Source of the DNA: Beijerinckiaceae bacterium
GTDB lineage: Bacteria; Bacteroidota; Bacteroidia; Chitinophagales; Chitinophagaceae
Length of the DNA: 64,000 nt
NCBI GenBank assembly: GCA_903970475.1
Contig: CAJCIQ010000211.1
Coordinates: 1 to 64,000, forward strand
Direction: 5' to 3'
Positions 25,839-34,601 of the stretch are shown here, piece by piece (the stretch's first letter is position 1; every line of letters starts with the position of its first letter). Under the pieces are notes generated by a model. That model worked only from the letters and a program-made list of their open reading frames with translations, made no database searches and was not told the origin of the DNA. The translations under genes were made by a program, and so were the position numbers.

Positions 25839-28148
25839 TTAATGTACATTTTTTAATCTTAAACTATTCGTAACCACGGTTACGCTGCTGAGGGCCATGG
25901 CCGCCCCTGCGATCATGGGATTGAGGAGTACCCCCCAGATAGGATATAAGATCCCGGCGGCAACGGGTATGCCTATCAGATTATATACGCTGGCAAATAC
26001 CAGGTTCTGCCGTATGGCTTTGAAGGTCTTGGCCGACAGATCCATAGCCAATGGAATGCGATCCGGATGCGCATTAACCAGTGTCATTCCTGCCACATCC
26101 ATGGCAATATCTGTTCCGGAACCCATGGCTATGGATACATCTGCTACCGCCAGGGCCTCTGCGTCATTGATGCCGTCTCCCGCCATGGCCACTACCTGGC
26201 CCTGCGCTTGAAGGGCGCTGATATAAGCAGCCTTGTCCGCGGGTAGCATAGCCCCTTTATAATGCACAATACCCGCTTCGGATGCTATCTGGGCAGCAGT
26301 TGCTTCGTTGTCTCCGGTCAGCAGGTGTACGGTTACATCCCTATTTTGTATATCGGAAATGACAGCGGGTGTGCCTGCCCTTAATTGGTCCTTCAACGTT
26401 ATACCCGCCAACACTTCGGTTCCTTTAGTAAAGTATACAACGGTTTCACCTTGTTTTTCCCTTCCCTCTCCCCAGGAGCCCTGCTCGTCCGAAAAGGTAA
26501 TTCCCTGGTCCAGGAGCCAGCGGCTATTCCCTACGCGGTAAGGAGTACGTACGAAAACGCCTTCTACGCCTTTTCCGACGATAGACCGCAAATCCGTCAG
26601 GGGCATCAGGGGCAGCGAACCGCCGGACGCGGGCCCCGAAGCGACAGCGCCGGACGCGGACGCGCCAGAGCCTCCACGGGACGCGGGGCGGCCAAGCGCG
26701 GCGCAGATCGCCTGGGCCAGGGGATGGCCCGAGGTGTGTTCCAGGCTATATAAGATGGCCTCCGTCTGAAGGGTAACCACGCTAAACCAGCGCAATTCCA
26801 ACACAGAAGGTTTCCCTTCCGTTATGGTGCCCGTTTTATCCAATATCAAAGTGGTAACCTCGCGAAGCCGTTCCAGGCAGGTGGCGTCCTTAATAAATAT
26901 GCCCAGGTCCGCCCCCTTTCCTATACCCACCATCAGGGCCGTAGGCGTAGCCAGACCTAGGGCACAAGGGCAGGCAATCACCAAAACCGTAATGAAACAC
27001 AGTAAACCATGGGCCAGCGCCGCCTGTCCACCCAATACCCACCAGCCTACGAAAGTCAGTAAGGCTATGCCCAGGACGATGGGCACAAATACACCGGCTA
27101 CCTTATCGACGAGTTCCTGCACAGGAGCCTTGGAGCCTTGCGCCTGCCTGACCCTACGGATGATGCCCGATAGTATGGTATCCTTTCCAACCTTGTCCGC
27201 CCGCATGCGGAAAGGATTTTGCTCATTGAGGGTCCCCGCATAAACGGGATCCCCCTCCTTTTTGGGCACGGCTACAGACTCTCCGGATAACATAGATTCG
27301 TCCAGGTAGCTGTCTCCACTCAGGACGATTCCATCCACAGCAATACGATCTCCTGGTCTGACCAGGATTCTATCCCCTGCCCATACATCCCGGATGGCCG
27401 TTTCACGGGTCTGTCCATCAGCCAGCTCAACCAGCACCTGGTCAGGCTGCAATCCCATGAGCTTTCGGATGGCATCAGAAGCCACGCCAGTGGCTTTGGC
27501 CTCCAGCCATTTACCCAAGAGAATAAACGCTATCACTACGGACGCTGCTTCGAAATACACATCAGCGGGCAATCCGTGGCTTATAAAATAGGAAGGGAAA
27601 AGGGTGTTAAAAACACTGTATAGATAGGCAAAACCCGTACTGATGGCGACCAAGGTATCCATACCCGCATGCCCATGCAAGGCCTGCCGGTAGGCATGGA
27701 CAAAAAACCGCCGACCCAGCACGAGTACCACGGGGGTAGCCAGGATCCAGGATGCATAGTGCACCCATGCTCCTTTTAACGGGAACATGCTTAAAACCAT
27801 CAGTGGCACGGACAGGATAACGGCCCAGGTCATTTGACGCTTTAGATTACGCTTATAGGCCTGACGGGCAACTTCGGCTTCGGCCACTAATGCCTCCTGG
27901 GCATCGGAAGCAGTAGCCGCGTCGGCAGTCGGAATCAACAAATCATATCCCGCATCTTTTACCGCCTTGCGTAAATCCACAGGGCTCACCAGATCCGGGT
28001 CGTACTTGATCAGGGCACTCCCATCGGCCAGGCTAACCGCTGCGGTTTCCACTCCCTTCTGCCCCTTCAGGGTTTTTTCCACCCGGACGGCACAGGAGGC
28101 ACAGCTCATGCCGGTGACAGGAAAGGGCGTTTCAATGCTTTTATCCAT
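25839..28148 (-). CDS. copA: Copper-translocating P-type ATPase (CopA-like)
   Basis: A 769-residue P1B-type ATPase. Residues about 8-72 are an HMA domain with GMSCASC. Eight membrane segments follow, with the transport motif CPC in VIACPCALGLATP (about 395), the phosphorylation site DKTGTITEGKP (about 437), the actuator LSGESVAVPK, and GDGINDAEAL. This is the Cu(I)-exporting class. A Gly/Ala/Ser-rich insertion of some 20 residues (after LGRPASRGG) interrupts the nucleotide-binding domain and is coded by GC-rich repeated DNA. It heads the copper block on the minus strand and is divergent from the MarR-GNAT gene. Confidence 0.93.
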   Translation of the reverse strand: MDKSIETPFPVTGMSCASCAVRVEKTLKGQKGVETAAVSLADGSALIKYDPDLVSPVDLRKAVKDAGYDLLIPTADAATASDAQEALVAEAEVARQAYKRNLKRQMTWAVILSVPLMVLSMFPLKGAWVHYASWILATPVVLVLGRRFFVHAYRQALHGHAGMDTLVAISTGFAYLYSVFNTLFPSYFISHGLPADVYFEAASVVIAFILLGKWLEAKATGVASDAIRKLMGLQPDQVLVELADGQTRETAIRDVWAGDRILVRPGDRIAVDGIVLSGDSYLDESMLSGESVAVPKKEGDPVYAGTLNEQNPFRMRADKVGKDTILSGIIRRVRQAQGSKAPVQELVDKVAGVFVPIVLGIALLTFVGWWVLGGQAALAHGLLCFITVLVIACPCALGLATPTALMVGIGKGADLGIFIKDATCLERLREVTTLILDKTGTITEGKPSVLELRWFSVVTLQTEAILYSLEHTSGHPLAQAICAALGRPASRGGSGASASGAVASGPASGGSLPLMPLTDLRSIVGKGVEGVFVRTPYRVGNSRWLLDQGITFSDEQGSWGEGREKQGETVVYFTKGTEVLAGITLKDQLRAGTPAVISDIQNRDVTVHLLTGDNEATAAQIASEAGIVHYKGAMLPADKAAYISALQAQGQVVAMAGDGINDAEALAVADVSIAMGSGTDIAMDVAGMTLVNAHPDRIPLAMDLSAKTFKAIRQNLVFASVYNLIGIPVAAGILYPIWGVLLNPMIAGAAMALSSVTVVTNSLRLKNVH

Positions 28149-28227
28149 GAATACAAAGTTCGGTGATCGTCTCCAGGGAATGTTTCTAAAAAAAGGGGAA
28201 GGATTTATATAATTCCGGGAAACTTTT

Positions 28228-28253
28228 TATATTTACGTAAGCACTTACATAAC
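28228..28253 (+). promoter_or_regulatory. Operator-like dyad on the MarR-GNAT promoter
   Basis: TTTACGTAAG (28232-28241) and CTTACATAAC (28244-28253) form a dyad matching at 8 of 10 positions with a 2-bp centre. It overlaps a -7-like TATATTTA (28228-28235) and ends just before the start codon, the expected place for autorepression by the MarR domain. Confidence 0.5.
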
Positions 28254-28259
28254 TAATTG

Positions 28260-29216
28260 ATGATTATGGAAGATATTTTCGAAAAAGCGGGTAAATCGGC
28301 TTTAGGCAGCAGATTGAGAAGACTCAGTGAGCGTATGACGGATCAGGCAGGGTCCATTTATCAACTCTATGGCAATGACTTCCAACCCCGCTGGTTCCCT
28401 GTTTACTATGCCCTCATGGGTGGCCAGGAAAAAGCCATTTCCACCCTGGCTCAGGAAATCGGTCAAAGCCATGCCTCCATCTCCCAGATCGTCAAAGAAA
28501 TGGGGGCAAGGGGACAGGTGAAAGAGACCAAAGACAAAGAAGATGGGCGGCGCAACCTGATCAGCCTCAGTGAAAAAGGCGTAGGAATGGAGCCCAACAT
28601 GACCCAACAAATCAAAGACGTTGAACTGGCTGTGGAGAATATGATGAAGGAAACGTCCTACGACTTGTGGAAGGCCATTCAGGAATGGGAATTTCTCCTG
28701 GATCAAAAAGATCTGCTGCGCAGGGTACTGGAAGTGCGCAGGGACAGGGAATCGGCCCAGGTGCGCATCATCGACTATACACCGGCCTACCAGCCTGCTT
28801 TTAAAACCCTTAACGAACGTTGGATCAGCCAGTATTTTAAGATGGAAGAAACGGATTATAAAAGCCTGGATCATCCTCAGACGTATATCCTGGACAAAGG
28901 GGGGCATATTTTCATTGCGCTTCTCGATAACCAACCCGTGGGCTGCGTCGCGATGATACCCATGGACGCGCATACCCATGAACTGGCTAAAATGGCCGTC
29001 GCGCCTGAAGCCCAGGGCAAGCATATCGGCTGGCTTTTGGGTCAGGCGGCTATTGAATGGGCAAAAAACAAGGGCTTGGACAAGATATACCTGGAGAGCA
29101 ATACCCGCTTAAAACCCGCCATCAACCTATATTACAAGCTTGGCTTTGAGCGGATAACGGGTATTCCTTCCCCCTACGAACGTTGCAATATTCAAATGAT
29201 GCTCCACCTGAAGTAG
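28260..29216 (+). CDS. MarR-type HTH fused to GNAT acetyltransferase
   Basis: About 318 residues from the ATG at 28260 (a TTG at 28257 and an ATG at 28266 are alternatives). Residues about 40-125 are a MarR winged helix: PVYYALMGGQEKAISTLAQ and HASISQIVKEMGARGQVKET, with KEDGRRNLISLSEKG forming the wing. Residues about 165-315 are a GNAT domain with HELAKMAVAPEAQGKHIGW, the acetyl-CoA loop, and LESNTRLKPAINLYYKLGF. Such fusions pair DNA binding with an acetyltransferase of unknown substrate. It is divergent from CopA, but whether it controls the copper block is open. Confidence 0.9.
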   Translation: MIMEDIFEKAGKSALGSRLRRLSERMTDQAGSIYQLYGNDFQPRWFPVYYALMGGQEKAISTLAQEIGQSHASISQIVKEMGARGQVKETKDKEDGRRNLISLSEKGVGMEPNMTQQIKDVELAVENMMKETSYDLWKAIQEWEFLLDQKDLLRRVLEVRRDRESAQVRIIDYTPAYQPAFKTLNERWISQYFKMEETDYKSLDHPQTYILDKGGHIFIALLDNQPVGCVAMIPMDAHTHELAKMAVAPEAQGKHIGWLLGQAAIEWAKNKGLDKIYLESNTRLKPAINLYYKLGFERITGIPSPYERCNIQMMLHLK

Positions 29217-29246
29217 ACATTAGTGTGACGTTAACACATATTGTTG

Positions 29247-29254
29247 TATCTTTG
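29247..29254 (+). promoter_or_regulatory. Candidate helicase promoter -7 element
   Basis: TATCTTTG fits TAnnTTTG exactly. If used, it would give a leader of about 135 nt before the helicase start. No clear -33 is visible. Confidence 0.4.
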
Positions 29255-29394
29255 TGCACGTTATATTCTCGTACACGGCCGAGTGCGCCCTTCAGCGCTT
29301 TCTTTCTTACAGAGCGTATACAACAACCATCCTTCGTATTACATTCATTGTACGCTGCCGTTGGTTACCAACATGTTCATTAAAAAATACTATT

Positions 29395-30546
29395 TTGTCA
29401 TTCGAGCAATTACATCTTATTGGGCCCATTTTGGATGCCCTGAAGGAAAAGGGCTATGTGCAACCCACGCCCATTCAAGCCCAAACCATTCCTGCTATTT
29501 TGAAAGGAAAAGACCTGCTGGGTTGTGCCCAGACAGGTACCGGTAAAACCGCTGCCTTCGCTATTCCTGTGTTACAGACTCTATATCTGCGCAAAAGAGG
29601 AGGCGAAAAACTGGAAGGTATCCAGGCCCTGATCCTCACCCCAACCCGTGAGCTGGCCATTCAAATAGACGATTCCTTTGCAGACTACGGCAACCAGACC
29701 GGATTAAAGCACGACGTTGTTTTCGGAGGCGTTTCCCTCGTTCCGCAGATTCAATCCTTGCGCAATGGGGTAGATATCCTTACGGCAACGCCCGGACGCT
29801 TATTGGACCTGATCGGGCAAAAAGTCATCAGCTTAAAGAATATCAAACTTTTTGTACTGGATGAGGCGGACAGAATGTTAGACATGGGTTTTATCCACGA
29901 CGTACGCAAGGTGATTGCCTTGTTACCAGCTAAAAGACAAACCCTGTTTTTCAGTGCGACAATGCCGGCTGAAATCGCCGGACTGGCCAATTCCATCCTG
30001 AAGGACCCGGAAAAAGTCAGTGTTACACCCGTTTCTTCCACAGCAGAAAAGGTTACCCAATCCATCTACTTCGTGGAAACAGCCGAAAAGCGTGACCTGC
30101 TGGTGCACCTGCTCAAATCAAAAGTACCTGGACGCGTACTGGTATTCTCCAGGACCAAACACGGGGCCGACAAGATTGCCAAGAACCTGAGCAAGCACGG
30201 TATTAAAGCCGAAGCCATTCACGGCAACAAATCCCAGAATGCCCGCCAAAGGGCCCTGGAAAACTTCAAAACCGGCGCCATCCGCGCATTGGTGGCCACC
30301 GATATCGCAGCCAGGGGTATAGACGTACAAGAATTGGCTTATGTCATCAACTATGACCTGCCCAATGTACCGGAGACCTACGTACACCGCATTGGCCGTA
30401 CCGGCAGGGCCGGAGCCAGTGGCATGGCCATCAGCTTCTGCAATGGAGAAGAAAGGGAATACCTTAGGGATATTCAGAAACTGATTAAAATGAACATCCC
30501 CGTGGCAAAAGAAACTTCTTTCGTACCAACGGGAGTCCCAGCTTAA
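29395..30546 (+). CDS. DEAD-box RNA helicase (RhlE-like)
   Basis: About 383 residues from a TTG at 29395, which puts [20 protein letters not shown], the family's Q-motif region, at the very start; the frame open from 29254 adds an unrelated 47 residues, and no ATG is near. Motif [42 protein letters not shown], and C-terminal [10 protein letters not shown] are all in order, so both RecA-like domains are complete. It ends just after the core without the long basic tail of many relatives. These ATP-dependent helicases remodel structured RNA, often in ribosome assembly or cold growth. A terminator follows the stop. Confidence 0.92.
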   Translation: MSFEQLHLIGPILDALKEKGYVQPTPIQAQTIPAILKGKDLLGCAQTGTGKTAAFAIPVLQTLYLRKRGGEKLEGIQALILTPTRELAIQIDDSFADYGNQTGLKHDVVFGGVSLVPQIQSLRNGVDILTATPGRLLDLIGQKVISLKNIKLFVLDEADRMLDMGFIHDVRKVIALLPAKRQTLFFSATMPAEIAGLANSILKDPEKVSVTPVSSTAEKVTQSIYFVETAEKRDLLVHLLKSKVPGRVLVFSRTKHGADKIAKNLSKHGIKAEAIHGNKSQNARQRALENFKTGAIRALVATDIAARGIDVQELAYVINYDLPNVPETYVHRIGRTGRAGASGMAISFCNGEEREYLRDIQKLIKMNIPVAKETSFVPTGVPA

Positions 30547-30577
30547 AGAAAGCGACCTTCGCGGACAGATATTCAAC

Positions 30578-30604
30578 AACCGCCTCCTTACAGGGGCGGT
30601 TTTC
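30578..30604 (+). terminator. Rho-independent terminator of the helicase gene
   Basis: AACCGCC (30578-30584) and GGCGGTT (30595-30601) form a 7-bp stem followed by TTTCTATT, 31 bp after the helicase stop. It abuts the convergent patatin stop codon. Confidence 0.75.
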
Positions 30605-32559
30605 TATTGAGGCGTACGTAGTCTATCGAACTCCCCGGCTGGAAACGTAAACGCTTTGTTTGTAAGCACCTCAAAACCCGCTAACCCTTTCCCTAACTGA
30701 TTGTACAACCAAAAAGGGTCCGCCTTGAATTTTTCGAAATCCTCCGTAAGGTGGGTCAGTACCTGATCCATACGGCACTTGTATTCGGGAGTCAGGCCTT
30801 TATAGTCATCGCTGGCGTTAAAATGCTGCACATAGGCCAAAAGGTTGAAGCAAACGGTGAATTGCCCGCAGGCAATGACGGCTCCCAGTTTATGGGCTTG
30901 GGTATCATCTCCATCAAACCATAAGGTAGTACCCATTTCAAAAGCCACCTGGGCAACATTGGTCAGGTTTGATCCTGGTATACCCGCTAAAGGATTGTTC
31001 TGCAAAAAATAAAGTTCATCGGAATAGCTCAGGTCATAAATATGGTTGCTCCGCACCCGTTGACTCATGTCGCGGTCTTCAAAGAAGCGGGAATACAGCA
31101 ATTGCCGGATACGTTTGAGGAACATTTCCGTATTCAGGAGCAATACCGAATTTATCCGGCCTTTGAGCATGGGAAAGATCACGTCAAAGCGGGTATTGCC
31201 GAAGAACTGAAATAAGCGAGCCGTAATTTCATCGGAAAAAACTTTGTGCAAATCTAGCCCACCCTGGTGCTTAACCCTACCCTCAATCAATCTTTTAATG
31301 TGGTAAAGTAAGTATACCGTACCAACACCTATACCCAATAATGAAGTGCCCAACATAATCACCAAGGTATTGGCTAGGGCTGTATTTATCCATTGTGCAC
31401 CCACAATGGCCACTAACCCAATAAAGGCAAATACCCAACCTATGACCAGCACCTTATTTACCGTCAGGGAAGCCCACCAGGTCTTTTGGGGTAATTGACC
31501 AGGCACCATATAGGGATCTATGAAATGACTACCCACATCCGATACCAACATCAGGTCGAAGGGCTTAAAGTTAGTAGTCCCCTGGGGTTTAGGGTCTGCT
31601 GCCCCATTGAGTCTGCGTTCATTGGCCTTGAGCATGGAGTCTATGCCCTGGTTATCCATGACACCCCCATCCATGAGACCCATTTGAAAAGAAGGATCTA
31701 TGGCCAGGGACTTCAGGTTTTCTGATAATGTTTCTACATTGATGGGAGCAGGAGGCACAACGGGTGGCCAGGTATTGACGTATAACAAGGTCAGCTCTGC
31801 TATGTTCAATTCCTGGGTCAATACATGCAGCCCCGTGTGCAAATCCGGGCCCGCGGCCTGGAAGTCTTTGGGAAATACGATGGGCTCAAACCCGGCGGGA
31901 AAGCAGGAACTGGCTGCCACCAAATCTCCTATCCTTAGCTTTCCAGCCAATTGCTGATCCAAGTGAACCATAAAATTGCCATAAAGGAAATCCGTCTCGT
32001 CTGCATCTGGCTTCATTTTTATGGCTTGCCTAAATAAAAGCCCTGCATAAAAATCGGAGCTGTTGAAACAAACTTCTTCCAGATGGCCGCCTTCAGGAGC
32101 GGCCCTTAGCGTATCAACGGTAGCATCTCCATCGAAGAGGAGCTCCTGATAAGACAGGGCAAAGGAATTGATCAGGTTCCTGATTTTATGAGGATTGTCC
32201 TTCCATACCTGGTCATTATTGAGGATCTCAAATACCTTTTTGAGCAGGGTCAACCCCTGAAGGTCTCCAAAGAGTTTGGCATAAAACTGGGCAAAGGTCA
32301 GGCCCTTGGCCTGGGAATGCGCATACACGGCAGAAGCAATCGTTCCGCCAGAAGCAGAAGCGATATAGGTCACCTTGTCTAAGAGGGTCTTACCTCCTTC
32401 CAAGGGTACGGCCTGGAGATAAGAAAGAGTACCTAAGGTAAAGGAGGCGGCCCTAAAGCCCCCGCCGGAAAAGGAAAGGGCAATATGTTCCAGGGGTGTT
32501 ACCACCGGGTGGTTGGGCAAGGTCAGGTTCTTATTTTCGGTTAACGGGGAGTCGGGCAT
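30604..32559 (-). CDS. Patatin-like phospholipase with membrane segments
   Basis: A 651-residue lipid hydrolase. The oxyanion hole is SFSGGGFRAASF (about 29-40), the nucleophile serine is S70 in IASASGGTIAS, where the usual GxSxG reads SASGG, and the catalytic aspartate is in MDGGVMDNQG (about 297). Unlike simple patatins it has two or three hydrophobic segments around residues 365-425 (KVLVIGWVFAFIGLVAIVG and following), so it should be membrane-bound with the catalytic domain on one side. Bacterial patatins cleave phospholipid acyl chains in lipid turnover or as toxins. It ends convergent with the helicase; the hydrolases to its right lie on the other strand. Confidence 0.85.
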   Translation of the reverse strand: MPDSPLTENKNLTLPNHPVVTPLEHIALSFSGGGFRAASFTLGTLSYLQAVPLEGGKTLLDKVTYIASASGGTIASAVYAHSQAKGLTFAQFYAKLFGDLQGLTLLKKVFEILNNDQVWKDNPHKIRNLINSFALSYQELLFDGDATVDTLRAAPEGGHLEEVCFNSSDFYAGLLFRQAIKMKPDADETDFLYGNFMVHLDQQLAGKLRIGDLVAASSCFPAGFEPIVFPKDFQAAGPDLHTGLHVLTQELNIAELTLLYVNTWPPVVPPAPINVETLSENLKSLAIDPSFQMGLMDGGVMDNQGIDSMLKANERRLNGAADPKPQGTTNFKPFDLMLVSDVGSHFIDPYMVPGQLPQKTWWASLTVNKVLVIGWVFAFIGLVAIVGAQWINTALANTLVIMLGTSLLGIGVGTVYLLYHIKRLIEGRVKHQGGLDLHKVFSDEITARLFQFFGNTRFDVIFPMLKGRINSVLLLNTEMFLKRIRQLLYSRFFEDRDMSQRVRSNHIYDLSYSDELYFLQNNPLAGIPGSNLTNVAQVAFEMGTTLWFDGDDTQAHKLGAVIACGQFTVCFNLLAYVQHFNASDDYKGLTPEYKCRMDQVLTHLTEDFEKFKADPFWLYNQLGKGLAGFEVLTNKAFTFPAGEFDRLRTPQ

Positions 32560-32570
32560 CGCAAATCGTT

Positions 32571-32890
32571 TCAGGAAAAGTAGGGAAAAAAACGGGGCCT
32601 GCTGACCCTATTCGGTCCTTTGTTTCCTCGTTTCAGTTGTCCCCCATCCGTCCTTACCCTAACGAATTGCTCGATCCCCGGAACACGGGGGGCAAATGCG
32701 GGACCCTGCAAATACCCTGTGGCTCCGCCTGCATCCCTGGTTCCGATTCCCCGGGCAATGCGCCTGTCTACCCGGTAGATCTGCTTTACCCGATGGTGAA
32801 ACCGGTCATAACTGGCCTCATGTAAACGGATAGTTAGGGAAATGCCAATTTATAAAGCATTGTTTTTCTTCACCTTACACAAACCTTACC
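32571..32890 (-). pseudogene. Relic of an FtsX/MacB-type ABC permease N-terminus
   Basis: The minus strand reads CKVKKNNAL, a TAA, then IGISLTIRLHEASYDRFHH and RVKQIYRVDRR, then GGATGYLQGPAFAPRVPGIE and QFVRVRT, ending at a TGA at 32571-32573. A K-N-N/K-AL start, then SYDRFH..xxQIYRV and a TGYxQGPxAP segment before VRVR, is the N-terminal periplasmic pattern of Bacteroidota MacB-like permeases. The first transmembrane helix is missing, a stop interrupts the frame and nothing of the rest remains, so it is a short relic of a gene normally about 800 residues long. Nothing else is recognised in the 32560-33076 gap. Confidence 0.6.
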
Positions 32891-33076
32891 CATCCCAACC
32901 GTCCGGTATTGAGCAGGGTTTGTCTCGTTTAAATACATCCGGGCCTGACCGCCGGGGAGCCTATACGTACTTACACCTATTAAAATACCGCGAAACCACG
33001 CTACTGCAACCCTAAAGGTTAATGTACCTTACCACCCTTAACCTATGCGATTGCTCATCCACACATACAAACCACC

Positions 33077-33781
33077 ATGTCCAATCAAACGCAACAATTG
33101 ATTTTCTGGGGTATATTCCTCCTGTTTTTGGTCGTTGTTTACTTTCTCGACAGATTTTACAACTTGCTCAGGGACACTTCCACGCTGAAGACGAAAAAGC
33201 CATACAGCTTCTCCCGGGTCCAACTGACCTGGTGGTCTACGATCATATTGACATCGTTTATCACCATCCTGTTCACTAAAAACGTGGCCCCCACCTTCAG
33301 TTCTTCCACCCTTGTTCTTTTGGGAATCTCTATGGTGACGACTGCTGCATCTTCGGCTATCGATATGTCGGACATCTCCAATGGCCTGACCAGAAGCCAA
33401 AACACACCAGGAACCAACCTGTTCTACGATATCTTGTCCGATGGCAACGGTATCAACATGCACCGCTTTCAGACGGTGGTGTTCAATACTTTGTTCGGCG
33501 TATGGTTCATCTATGCGGTACTTCATAACCTGGTCATTACCGATGGGGTAAATATTCATAACCTGCAAATATGTCCGAACTGTAGCGCCGCTGCGGATAG
33601 CAGTCCCATCAATACCATCATGCCTGTGATATGCCAGAACAACCTCATCTTACTGGGACTCAGTTCAGGTACCTATGTCGCCTTAAAAACCAACGAAAAC
33701 AAAAAGCCGGTAAATACCCGCATGACCAATGATTCCAACTCAGCAAACACAGTTGACGAATCGGGAGATGCGCTGGGCTGA
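33077..33781 (+). CDS. Hypothetical membrane protein
   Basis: A 234-residue protein with about four to five membrane segments: LIFWGIFLLFLVVVYFLDRF (about 8-28), STIILTSFITILF (about 54-66), TLVLLGISMVTTAASSAIDM (about 78-97), and FNTLFGVWFIYAVLHNLVIT (about 136-155), with a further hydrophobic NNLILLGLSSGTYVALKTN near 186-204. A CPNC pair lies between the last two. No family is recognised. It is followed 33 bp later by an amidase-SH3 gene and then an M19 dipeptidase gene, probably in one operon, so a role at the cell envelope is likely. The start ATG at 33077 is well placed. Confidence 0.7.
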   Translation: MSNQTQQLIFWGIFLLFLVVVYFLDRFYNLLRDTSTLKTKKPYSFSRVQLTWWSTIILTSFITILFTKNVAPTFSSSTLVLLGISMVTTAASSAIDMSDISNGLTRSQNTPGTNLFYDILSDGNGINMHRFQTVVFNTLFGVWFIYAVLHNLVITDGVNIHNLQICPNCSAAADSSPINTIMPVICQNNLILLGLSSGTYVALKTNENKKPVNTRMTNDSNSANTVDESGDALG

Positions 33782-33814
33782 TCCATCAGATCCCAAGCCG
33801 CAAAAACACCTCTT

Positions 33815-34555
33815 ATGAACATCATCAGCAAGCCCAGTCCCAATTTCTTTAAGGGTAGGAAGAACTACCAACCCATTGCCATCGTGGTGCATATCATGGA
33901 GGGGACCCTGGACGGAACCGATAGTTGGTTCAAGGATCCGGCCTCCAAGGTATCGGCCCATTACGGCATAGGAACAACAGGGACCATCCATCAATACGTT
34001 CAGGAAACGGATTCAGCCTGGCACGCAGGCCGGGTCAATGCCCCGGTCTGGAGACTCATTAAACATACTTCATCAGGCGGCTTCATCAACCCCAACTATT
34101 ACACCATAGGCATAGAACACGAGGGGGAAGATGACAGCGATTGGACGGATGAGATGTATGCCTCCAGCAGTTCCCTGATCAAAGCCATCAGTAACCGCTG
34201 GCATATTCCCTTGGACAGGGATCATATCATTGGACACCACGAAATATATTCCCTGAAAACTTGTCCCGGAGACAAGGTAGACCTGAACAAACTCATCGCT
34301 TTGGCCTCTGGTGCAGCACCCGCTCCCGAGGCCGCACCTCCTGTGCAAATACTTCAATTGGGTTCGGCCACTGCCACTGCCCGGCTCAACATCAGAAGTA
34401 GTCCTAACCGAAATACGGCTCCCATAGCGACTGTTGCAGTGGGGACCATGTTAACCTACGATGGGTTCACCGAAACAGGGGAATCCATTTCCGGAAATGC
34501 CAAATGGTTTTATACCTCCGAAGGATCCTGGTTCTGGAGCGGAGGAGTAAATTAA
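33815..34555 (+). CDS. N-acetylmuramoyl-L-alanine amidase with C-terminal SH3 domain
   Basis: A 246-residue Amidase_2-type hydrolase: IAIVVHIMEGTLDGTDSWF carries the first zinc histidine, ASKVSAHYGIG and IHQYV follow, then IGIEHEGE, and HHEIYSLKTCPGDKVD has the last zinc-site and catalytic residues. Residues about 180-246 are a bacterial SH3-like domain (ATARLNIRSSPNRNTAPIAT, KWFYTSEGSWFWSGGV). It cuts the bond between muramic acid and the stem peptide of peptidoglycan. No signal peptide is visible, which is odd unless it works in the cytoplasm, is exported by another route or acts as an effector. It lies between a membrane protein and an M19 dipeptidase. Confidence 0.88.
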   Translation: MNIISKPSPNFFKGRKNYQPIAIVVHIMEGTLDGTDSWFKDPASKVSAHYGIGTTGTIHQYVQETDSAWHAGRVNAPVWRLIKHTSSGGFINPNYYTIGIEHEGEDDSDWTDEMYASSSSLIKAISNRWHIPLDRDHIIGHHEIYSLKTCPGDKVDLNKLIALASGAAPAPEAAPPVQILQLGSATATARLNIRSSPNRNTAPIATVAVGTMLTYDGFTETGESISGNAKWFYTSEGSWFWSGGVN

Positions 34556-34601
34556 ATCTCATCGAGGTGGCCGGCCGGCCGCCAGCTTAAACCCGACCAC
34601 C

